Source: Strongylocentrotus purpuratus (Eukaryota; Echinodermata; Echinoidea; Camarodonta; Strongylocentrotidae). From it: 64,000 bases of DNA. Under the pieces are notes generated by a model. It did not search any database. It was not told the origin of the DNA and saw nothing but the letters and a program-made list of their open reading frames with translations. The position numbers were made by a program, and so were the translations under genes. The stretch lies in NCBI RefSeq assembly GCF_000002235.5, contig NW_022145603.1, positions 33,643,648 through 33,707,647 of the forward strand, given 5' to 3'. This document shows, piece by piece, positions 12,224 through 24,326 of the stretch (positions within the stretch are counted from its first letter, which is position 1; every line of letters starts with the position of its first letter).

Positions 12224-13672
12224 AAATATCTAAAATAATATTCTGTATCCATTAAAAACCCATATAATTTTGTAATGATTTTAAAAATGGTTATACCCCA
12301 AGCAACGGCACCAGCTTTGACCATGAACTGTGGAATGTAGGTATCAAAGATCTTGACGATGATGAGATAAGTATTGTATCCCTCCACACCCATCCACGTG
12401 ATCGAAGATAGAACGAAGAAGTGAACGAGCGCTGTAATGAACCCGCATGGACCTGCCTTTACATGACATTGACGTTTGGCGCTGTCCAGGGACATCATGA
12501 CAATGAACGATACGTAGAGACAGAGTAACGTCAGGCACAGGCAAATAAAGATCTGGTTGGTCTGTTTTCCCCTCAGAACTCTTTCAGTTAACAAAAATAT
12601 AAAGTTAATTTGTATTTGATTAATACATTTATGAATGTAATGCATATATTATTATTTAGAAATACAACAAATTGGTGCTAGAGATTAATGATTTTAAAGG
12701 CAATAGCAAAATATGCAGCATCCAGAATTTGTCCGTCAGTTCGTCCGTACCGCTTTTTCGTTTAATACTGCAATTTCTCCAAAACTATCTGAGATATTAA
12801 CTTTATAATAATATGTATCACCATAGGAAGACAATCCGATTAGATTTTGGAGTGACTAGGTCAAAGGTCACAGAGGTGAACTTATGAAATTTCAGGTATT
12901 GGCCTCGGTATCTTGATACCTTCAGAACCACTAGAGATATGAGGGTCAAACTTAGTGACAATATGTATTACCATATAGGAAGACAATCTGATCAGATTTG
13001 GGGTTAATAGGTCAATTTCCGAAATTCTAGATACACTACTATCAGCCTTGCAATCACGATATAATTTATCAAGAACCACTCGAGATATAGGGTTCAAGCT
13101 TTGTAATAGTATGTGGCATCGTTGGAAGACAATATGATAAGATTTTTGGTAAGTAGGTCAAAGGTCAATGGTCATAGAGGTCAATTTCTGAAATTATTTT
13201 TTTAAAGCCTTGCTATAAACATGATGACATTATTACTACAATGTATTAATAGGAAGATAATCCAATTACAGTTTGGGGCTATAGTAGATCTATATCATTC
13301 AGTTGACAATTGTTTATATTTTATTTTTATTTCATCGTAATATGTCATTAATAATTACATCCTTTTCCTATAGTGAATTAATGGCGGATGCACATGGGAG
13401 AATTTGTCTTGTTTTATTTCTTGACGCAACGTGATCCCGCATCTGTGTTTAAACAACAAATCTGAAGTAAAATAATTATCCAGACGCTTTACTATAATTG
13501 TATAGATATTTATGAGATGGATAACCTTAAAAAAATAATTTGGACTAGACTCTTACCTATTTGATATATATGTTGCAAGGGTAACAAGTAGGCTTACTAT
13601 TGAAATACAACATCCTATGTACGTTAGAACTTCGTATGCTTGCTCAGAAGGCCCATCCTCTCTGGAAGTATC
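8807..13672 (-). CDS. Gene 1 exons 15-19: seven-transmembrane region and C-tail
   Basis: Exon 13557-13672 encodes TM1 (VLTYIGCCISIVSLLVTLAT). Exon 12297-12580 encodes TM2-TM3 and most of TM4, with the family motif SSITWMGVEGYNTYL. Exon 10939-11005 finishes TM4 (GIPAMIVIITGAIA). Exon 9316-9574 encodes TM5-TM6 with LLLGLTWITGYF. Exon 8807-9064 encodes TM7 (FIVLNSFQGLFIFLLYCV) and a 50-residue Ser/Thr-rich tail. The TM3 Cys (GPCGF) and the ECL2 Cys (CFLQLWAQ) that normally pair are both present. The tail ends ETFV, which fits a class I PDZ-binding motif. Confidence 0.93.
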
Positions 13673-16600
13673 CTACAAAAAGAATAAATTTATCACCAAT
13701 ATTATTATCCAGCTCATTATATACACTCAACCAAAACATAGAGCTATATGAAAACCCAACATATATGTGTGAGTTCTAGGTTAGTTAGGATTGCTGTCAT
13801 TAATTTGTCGCCTTGGATGGACACACCCCATGTGAGAACCCCCATCCCACACCAACCAAAAAATCCACTCCTGAAATTAAAAAACAAGAAAAGGAAGAGG
13901 ACAAGGAAGATCATAAGCGAGAAAATACAAGAAACAAGAAAAATGCTCAAACTATCCACAAATGAAATCACTTCAATCAAACGCTACGTTCTCTCTTTTA
14001 AATAAACTTTATCTCTAAAATTAATGAAGAACTATAGAAATTTAAATAGACCGCGATTACATTGTGTGTTTACAAGGGCTTCAGTATAGAAAGACAATAG
14101 CGGGCACTTCCCACAAAAATCCGAGGATCGTTGTTTAAATGTGGAAGTCTCTTCCTGGAAAGAAATATTCCTCGCAACTTCCAACGTTAAAGATGAAAGT
14201 ATTTCCAATGGGGGAGAGATAAAATGCAATCCCTCGGGATTCTCAGGCAACGTGCTCTGACAAATAAAGATGAGAAAGATCTTACCATAAGGACGGCAAA
14301 GTTGGTGAGATGGTTACACCCACAAACGATCTTCTCCTTCTCATCAGAAGGAGGATCACAGTTATCATCATCAGGTGGTCTAATTCCAGATGCCGAAATA
14401 AGATGACACCCTTCTTGAGACCAGTCACGAAAGCCAACATCCCAGTATGAACACGACGGATTCGTTAGATCAGTCTTGTAAGGGAATTCAAATATAAAAT
14501 ATAGTGCATATGACTATTAGTTGTTTTCATAGGAGTTCAACTATTGTTAAGAAACACATAATGCATCCCCTTGTCTGATATAGATACAAGAGAATCGCAT
14601 ACGATACAAATAATACATGTTTGAGAGCAGGCGCGGATCCACGAGGGAGGAGGTCGACGGGCCTGCCCACTCCCCCCCCCCCCCCCAAATAAAAAAAAAA
14701 GAAAGAAAGAAAAAGTTTCTCACAAATTAGGCTGGCTGAGCCGGCGCAAAATATTTCCTGAAAAATTGGACCCCCTCCCCCCGCTTACTCACCGGCAGGC
14801 TGAGTCGCAACTAAATATTTTCTCACGGTCTGGCTTAAGTAATTAATGCACGCACACGTGATCAATTTTGACACTTCTTATTGGGTAAATTCTTGATCCC
14901 ATTTTAAAATGTGAAAGAAAGATACGGCAATAATACTTGAAGATGAGAGAAAGCACATCTTTTTGTGCAGAAACTTCGAAAATGACATTCCTTAGGGCCT
15001 ACCTCTATCGGGGTAAACGTAAAATTGATGGGTTCTGTCAGATTTGCTATCGTCTCGTTTCCGATGCTCAGTGATATTACAGGTGTGTTAGCAGATCGGT
15101 TGGTTCCTTCACTCGTGTTCTTCAATGATTTAGAAATGAAAAGGGCTGGTGAGGAAAAGACGCTGAAGATCACGCGAACATAGCCGCCAGAATTAGAACT
15201 TCCTCTAGATATCGACGGTAAAGCAAAAGAAATCGCAGATGGTATGTTGACAACAGCGATATTATTGGGTTGTGTAGCTTCAGCATGATCTCCTTTTGAA
15301 GTTTGGATGCTGGTGTCAGAATTGGTCAGATCAGATCTGTCTCCTGTTAACGAGAGGACTAGGCCTTTTAAGATGGCATTGGTAGATACACTTTTGACCT
15401 GAAAAGTTCAGAAAAAAATATAATTTGAAAACAGTCAAATATGAACGTTGCTTTTGCCATTAATACTAGAGTATATGCAGGATTTATAAAGCGCTAAATG
15501 CACTTAAAATTTAGATACTCAAGAGGCGAAGTATTCTAATCGGGAAATGAAGCTCATTTTGGCATACATACATACATATTGGTATTTATTGAGCGCCTTT
15601 ACATGAACATGCTCAAGGCGCTTTACATTTTAAAATACAAACATAATTGTTATATACTCTCCAAGTGCATTACACTCCAAAAAAAAGATGACAATTACAA
15701 AGAAAACAAATGGGTTTTTAAATGTTTCTTAAATAATGCGACTGAGGTGCAAGAACGAATGCTTAAAGGGAGACTATATGGCAAGTTTCACTGACAGATA
15801 TTTTATTTTGAGCAGGAGTTTTAGTAGATATCAACTATATTCACAGTTATTTACATTCTTCTTGATGGAAATAATTGGTCTTTGCTGCTCTGCTAAGGGG
15901 AAAAGGGTCTGCTATAATCGGCGTTTTATTCGTCATAGAATATCAACATTTCTACGTACCTGCACGGCAATATTTGGTTGTTGAATGGTAAAATTTCCAC
16001 CGGCCTCTACAGGTATGCTCTTGATCCGCTTCTCAAATACGCTGACGACTTTACTAACAGAGTCTGATGCTGATTCAAGTTGTGTTGAGTTAACCTGAGC
16101 AATGTTACTCACTATTGCAACAATGGATGCAGTAACCTGTTATTCGAAATCATATAAGCACCGTCACTTACATATTCTGAATGCAGTAGCGTATATTAGC
16201 TTGACATTTTTAAAAAATAGGTGGGATTGAGGATAAAATTTGGACAGTCGGATTTGACAAGTTCTTAAATAAAATGGCAAATTCAAATCTTCACAGTGAC
16301 AGGCCAATACATTGACTTTAATTTAGTAAGATAGCCAGATTAGCAAGTGAAAAGATTAAACAAAGTGAGTCGTAATTTACTGGACACGTTTCACAACAAA
16401 TTGCATTGAAAAAAAGAGTCGAAATTACATGAAATATTTTTAGAAAGAGTTGTATTCGCGAGACTAAAATAATAAACTTACCTTTTCACTGTAGTTCGTT
16501 TGAGTAAATTGACCAATATTTGAAATTATAGTTGCAATCGAAGAAATGTCATCAGAGACGATATCATCGGTGTTACTTGTCAACACACTGACCTCCTCAC

Positions 16601-19600
16601 TGAGCTTAGCAACATTCTCATCTGATACCTCAACCTTCACACAAACAATTTAAATACCAGTCCAATTGTGTTTGCTTTCATTATTCTATAGAGTCATTCA
16701 AACAAAATAAAAAGTATAGATGAACTTTCTTTTTACATCAGTCTTCTGTCTACAGGAGCGGGGGTGTCCACTTTTGTGGCAGGAGCCCTTTTTCATCTAC
16801 AAATGTTGCTCACAATACAGACTAGGTAAAATCTGCCTCAAGTCAGAGAAGGTATTAGCCTACCTGTTTTCATTTCTAAGTATAACAACTTAATATCACT
16901 GAATGTTCTGCTTTCATCTCTGTTTTATTCATTGGGCTGATTTTTTATTCAATTACTTTCGTAAACATTTTATTCATTGTATTTGTTATTGTTCGAATTT
17001 TCTACTTTGAATTTGAGTTTTTATCTTTTTGAACGCAAAATAAAATCAATCAAACAAACAAACAAACGAATGTTATGTCGTTTCTAGGATTGTGTATAAT
17101 CAGTAAAAAACTTTAAAACCACATTGAAATTGGCTTGGTGAAAATCTAATTGCTTTCAATCGGTCCCGAATATTCCATAATGAGTGGTCTCGAGAAAATA
17201 ATCTTGAAAGGGTTGAAAAAGATATCTCAATATTTAAAATACCTCTGAAAATTGGCTCAGTAAATCGCTGACATTTCTGAATGGTCCACAGTTATCCATG
17301 GGACGCCATGTACTCTGTGAAATCAGATCACCGACGCATATGGCACGCCCGATTGGTTGGGTGGCTGTCAAACAAATTCACAAACATTTACTATTCCCCA
17401 TATTATTATTGATTTAAATAAATATTTTGATCTTTTTTAATGGAAAGTGTCTTGATAAAATCATTTAAAAAATGATGACAAAAATCATATTTATTGGATA
17501 ATACAAATATATAGCTTTTGAAAACTTAAATCGTCTAAAGTTCATATATATTAATGTAAATTTCTTCCGTCAAAATTTGTTGGGAATTCGTCTTCTAGAG
17601 TTTCCCGTTTGTTCATTTAAATTAACTAGACTCGGAATAACTATTTACAGTTGAATTTTATACAGAGAGGGATAGAGGCAGGCAGAACGTGCATGAGAAG
17701 TAATTTACCGTTCGTTGTGTTGAATGGACATACTTCAGTAGGTTCTGTTGAGTTCGCCCATGTTCCGTTCTCACCCTCTAGGAAATTGATTTTTAGTCCA
17801 AAACGCGATGACGTCCATGTCATATTCTTACAGATCGCTGGGTTCCATAAATATAAGAAAAAAACAAATATAAGGAGCAAGCACTAAAGGTATTAATACT
17901 GTGTTCGTTTTGGATGAAATAAGACAGTTTTGAGTTCTCATAATGGTCTGTTTATACAAACAATATCGTTAAGACACTAAACTTCCTGCAAAAATATATT
18001 CACTATTTTTAAATGCATGCCATCGTTCTTTTCCGAGCCACTATGGCAATTGTAAATGCAGACAACAATTATGTGTAATCTTTAACAGTCGTTGTAAAAT
18101 GACAATCTATTTTTTCGTAATTATTATGTAAGTAGAAGTCAATATTGACTTGACTTATCCTTACCCGTGTTCTCGATTTCTACACTGCTGACATCGAGAA
18201 AACCACTGGAATTTTCAGCCAATCGGTAAAGAACTTGACTAACAAGATCTAGTTCATGAAATGCAGTCAGAATGGAATTCTTGATGTAGACATTCAGGTC
18301 AGCAATCACAACTGCCTGCCGGGTGAGCTTGTTGCATACCACCGATGGTGACATATCCTTGAAAGCGGCATCATTCTTAAGACCTTCAAGAACCTATAAA
18401 AAAACGAAATATATCATGGTGTATTAATACCATTTTGTTTTGATTTTTTTTTTCTTCTTCTATTCCTCTTTTGACTATTAACATAAAAGGTACATAATGG
18501 ATTGGATACAGGCGTTATGATTTTGGGAGATATAATGGTATTACTGCGAAAAGTTTAAAGCATTTTCAAATTATGTTCCAACCGTTGTAGGCTAATAAAG
18601 CTTAATAATTACAAACGTTGGATCAAAATATCAAAGGCCCTTTTATCTTTCAAACATTTAAATTTTTAATCACAGGGTAAACAATGTTCATTTTAGAGAT
18701 TGAGACCAAAATAACCTGATTGTATTACGGCACATTTCAATATAAGTCTTTCTAAGCATGGATCCAATGTTTTGTCCTTGTCTTCAATCTTTCCTATAAA
18801 TATATTTCTTAGTACTTACAAATTTCGTGATGTTGAGTGATATCTCGAGATAGCGGGCGGAAGTTTGTTCAGAGAGGACATCATTCGAAGTGAGATTGAA
18901 TTTCAAATTAGAAAGTTGGATGTTGGTCACACCTGCATCAAAGAAACGTCAAATATTAAATTCGTATAATAATAATAATAACAGTATTTATGAAGCACAA
19001 CATATCCATCTCTAGAGATGCTCAAGGCGTATACAAATATTTACATTTATATCAGGAATTCAACATACTAATAAGATTAAATGAATATCAAATGTTAAAT
19101 TACATGTAAGTTCATCATGGCATCTTAATATAATTATATAGATCACTGTAGTTTCAGGAACATCTGTGTTACCTTTTGCTTATAATCTTTTCTTATTCCT
19201 TTTAAACGACTCTTTCAAGTTGAACTGCCTTGAGAAAATATACCATCTTTCAATACACATCGCATGAAAGATACACCAATTAGGTCTTCGGAAAAGAATA
19301 TATGCACACTATATTGTGTTTTTTCTGTTACAAAACCCTTAGTTGTATAACAAATTAAAATCGAGGCTATCTAACTGATATTAATTGGATTGGGGATGTA
19401 ATATATGTTTTTCAGACCGCGAGGGATCTATAGTTTTCCTCGTGAACATAACCACTTTGGAAAATATAACCCCAAAGCGGTCCAAATATTGTTATACCCC
19501 GCCGGAATAGAAACAGGTTTCCGGTCCTGCAATATAGGGCATGCAGATTGATGGAAAGATAAGACAAAAACACGACATTCTATTATGCAAAACCAAATTA

Positions 19601-22600
19601 GATAATATTATTAATGCAAATATTGTTGTTGTATATATATATACATTGAATTATTCTTAATGCTAATATTGTGAATTGTCACTAGAAAGTGATCTAACTA
19701 TTGATGACAATTCATTGTCTTTGTTAATTATATGGTATTTTAACTAGTAGTATATTTGAAACAATTGTGAAATAAATATGATATGTTTTTAATTGTAAAT
19801 TGTCATGCAATTCAGCCCAGGCTGCGAAATGATGATATTAATAAACTGAACTGAACTGAACTGAACCTCACCTTCAACGTAGATAGATGCCCTCTCCGTG
19901 TCTAAAAATCGTTCATTTCCAAAGCCTCGGCAGAAGTAATATCCAATATCACTTGTGGAAACGGATTGTATAACTAGAGTGCTTTGATTTGTCTTGTTGG
20001 GTAGAGGATGACCATCTTTGTACCACGCGTAAGATTCAGCATTGTTGAAGCCGCATGTGAGCTGTACAGTGGTGCCCATATTCACCGTTTGGTTCTTAGG
20101 ATGATTGGCTACTTCAACAGGAACTGTATTTAAAAAAAATTAGAATCGTAGGAGTTAGAGGTGTCGTAGTTTTGAATTAAGCACTTGACTTGAACTTCAA
20201 AAGTCGTGGGTTCGATCGACAATATGGCATTTCTGTCTTTTGGCAAGGCATTAATATAAAAGTAAAACAAAGCAGTGAGGGCATTAGTAAGAATTACCCC
20301 CCACAAGGTACCTTGGGAACAGTCTAACACACCCCAGGCTATAGCCGAGGGTGTTTGGACTGTTTCGAAGGTACCGAGTGTAGAAGAAAAATTATGAAAT
20401 TGTTGTGTATCAATTGTTTTAAGCATATTTTTCATTAGCATTTACCAATGACCGGTCATTAGTAAAATTACGTGTTAAGCAAAATAAATGCCTGGTCACG
20501 TGTACGCTCTCTACCAATCATTTGATTAGGATCCGCTCCATCATCTCATGATGTACATTTGCCACTTCATACCCAGGAGAGAAATGGTTAACTGGTAGGA
20601 TGACGAAAGCCTTTGTGTTAGTCATTGTCGTAAATTATATCCTCACGGTGACTATTATGGTATATATATATATATATATTCCCCAGAGAGTGGAGATGGT
20701 GCACAATGTGCGTGAATGAATTCGATGACCGGGGTAATAATACCTGTAAAGCGCTAAGAGAAGGTGTTTCGTATTAAGCGGTTTATAAATTAAAATTATT
20801 GTTACTATTATTAACATCATTATTATTGGCATAGGTAGAGCTTTGTGGCATTATAGAGCAAAGCTATTCCACAAAACAAAAAAAAGTGGACAATTACGTC
20901 TTCCAAAATTTAGAACGACACAAGGTCAATTTTTATTGTCTTTTGTGGGCAAAGAGTTTTGGAAAAGATTACCTTTTAATGTCAGATTAACAAGGTCTAG
21001 AAATAGGTTTGTTGAACAAATCATGAATGAAATATCAAAAATAATAATCTGCATATGTACTCAAATTATATTTTACATTATCAATTTGTAAATTGTATTG
21101 TAGTCGGCAATTCATTATATTTGTTTTGTTACGTTTTCTAAACTAATTTGTACCAATATACTTTGTTTAGCTGTTAAGGGTTAGGCCCGACAAGCACATG
21201 TGCTATTATCTTGCCCCTTTTACTAACCAATGGTTTCTCTTCTTGTATATGTAGACACACTGAATGAAATGTATTACTGTATTGCTGTTGGTAAATAAAT
21301 CAAATAAATCAAGTAAAGGGCTACAAGGAGCCATCAAGAATTCAAAGATCGTGAGGTTAAGTTTATCATCGCCCTTAGAACAAATTAAATGCATTCCCAT
21401 ATCAATTCACTTATACGGGGTGTCTCCTCGGATAAAATAACTTGAAAATAATTTTAAGGCAAGTACCACAACTATTTAACAATGTAAATTAATGAACATC
21501 CATGCCGGGTAATCCTCGATCAAACCTAGAACGAAACAACCAATATGACTTATAGGTTATTGTCATTTACTGGCACTCACTATTTAACCTGCCACATCCG
21601 ATAGGTAATCCGCCAATTACTAAATTCAACGCTATTTAATAAATTTCATTCAATTAAATTTTTACTTGATAGACACGATATTTTGAGGAAAATAGAAAAA
21701 ACTCACGGGTTGGTTCAGGAATGACGTCACAATGATCGCCCTCGTATTGACCATGGCAGGCACATTGGTATGGTCCTGATCCTTCATAGCTACAATCACC
21801 ATTGATACACGGATTAGGAACCTTACAAGGGTCTATAGATATAAAATCCAAAGAAAGGGAGAGAGAAAAAAAAAACATTAACGTAGGCATATAAAGCAGA
21901 AGTGAGGGATGAGGGAGTGGGGAGCTACAGCCCCCCTCCCACATCCCCAAGAATCAAGAAACACCCAGGATTCTGTCAAACATCAGCTCCCCATCGGGTA
22001 GCGGTAAGCAATAAGGAAATCACATTGGCTGTAAAGGGTTAAAGATGAAGTTGAGTTCTGGTCATTCGATTGCATTGTGAAAGAAACGGTGTGGAATCGA
22101 CCAGAAAAGGTTGATCATCTAGCATATAAGAATTTGTGTGTATTGCAAGGTTCTGGAATCATCAAAATGATAAGAAATTTGGCCAAGTCTTGGTAAAGCT
22201 ACAAACACTGTACACAGAAAGATGTATATGGGACTACACGAACACGTGGCGTAAAAATCCTACCCCCCCCCCATCAAATTGGTTTATTAACATGATGATA
22301 GTGCCTATTATCATGATTATTTGTTGGTTAATTTGCGCTGATTTACTAAATTTATGTACGCATGAGGTAATAGTAAAAAATGAAATATCAGTATCAATAA
22401 TATCAATAGAAATATTAATGATAGCATAAGTAGATATCCATGTACAGATAAATGTACAAAGCCTGGTCTCAATGGTATACTTACTTTGTACAGTAAACAG
22501 AAAAGTACAGTTGGCAATGTTTCCAGAATAATCTTTAGCTTCACATGTGATGTTAGTGTCTCCAAGGCTAGAGAGATCTATGGGTGTGTGATAGCAGTTA

Positions 22601-24290
22601 ACGGACGGATCGGGATCTAAGTTGTCTGACACAGATGGGATGAAAGCATTGATAGCAATTTGACGTTGATCCGCGATGGCTGTTTGGACATGGCACTCCA
22701 ACATAGGAGGCTCCCTGTCTGCGAAAAAAACAAGAAGACAAACTACAACGATGGGAGTTATAGTGTACGTAGCAAAAATCTTAAATTAATATGAAGTTCA
22801 ACTGCCTTGTTTTGCTTACTTATTTAGTACATGAACGAACCCACAAGATTAAAAGTTGTATCATACTAAGGAGGATATTAGCTGGTATCTATTTGATCAT
22901 ACCTTGCACTGTAACCACGAACGTACACGTCCCAATGTTTCCTGATTCATCCGTAGCATTACAGGTAACATTGGTATCTCCAAACTGGAAGACATCACTG
23001 GATGTATGAGAGCAGATCACAGACGGACTAAGATCAGTATTGTCTGATGCATTAGGGTTGATGGTGATGTGGGAAGATGTACGAAGACCTTGGTCCGTGG
23101 CGGAAGTTACGTCAGGGCAGGCCAAACAGGGAGGGTCGCCATCTTGGAATATTGATTTTGGGATAAGAAAACATAAAGTGAGTGGTGGCCCAATACATGG
23201 TTTACAAAATAACCACAAGAAAATGATCATGTTTAATGTATTTTAATTTGAAAGTAAAACTACCCCTGCCACATATCCTCTTACATTATGGCCGTGTGAT
23301 CTTGCATCACTTAATTACCGGTGTAGTACCCTCCCCGTACCATAATACTAGTGGCTCCTCTCAATGGCTGAACCATCCAACACCACTGAAATTGAGAACT
23401 TGAGGGGTGGCTGGCAATATAGTGTTACTAATACTGGATCTTACACTTTCTTGACTAATTACAGACCCAAACAATCCAACCCCCCCCCCAAAAAAAAAGC
23501 ACACAATAGAATTGATAAACCGATTATGGGTTATAAAGTTAGATACATTCAACAAAATATTTTGCAAATAAAAATATAAATTAACTCAACTGTAAAGTTA
23601 CAGCACTGGCAACTACGATTCAGGAATTGTCATGCACATGAAACGGAGTTCGGGCATTGGGAAAGTATACTAGATTTTCTTGTTATAACAAAGTTTAACT
23701 ATAATATTCTTCAATTCCTGAAATACTCTATTAAAACACGAGTGTCAACTGAATGGCTGAAATAATTTTATGATAATATTGTGGTTATTCTTCCGTTTTG
23801 ATACGTACCTTTGACGTTGACCGTGAAATCGCATGTCGCGTAGTTTCCCAGATCATCTCGTGCAGCACAGGCAACCCAAGTGTCTCCATAGTAAAATGCA
23901 TCATGTGAAGTATACGTACAGCCAATAGAGAAGTTATGATTGTCAACGGAACCATTCACGCGTGGGGTGATGATGACAGTAGATGATGTAGTGAGACCTT
24001 TATCCGTGGTCGAAGTTAGGTTTCCACATTGTAGCTTGAATGTTCCTTCATCTTCATATTCAATTTAAGATTAAAACATTTAAATTACAGTATACTGATT
24101 AGTTTAACCTTCTGATAACAGATGTTATGAGCCCTATTCATACTAAACACACACTAGGATTCGGAAAGAAAAACAATTGTTATTCCTTAAGAAAGCAGTA
24201 TGCGTGTCTCCTGTATCAATTGGCAAATGTGACCTCTTCCCCCCCCCCCCGCCCCCCCCCCACCCCGGACGTCCTGTTCTTGCTGCGATC

Positions 24291-24326
<36 letters not shown>

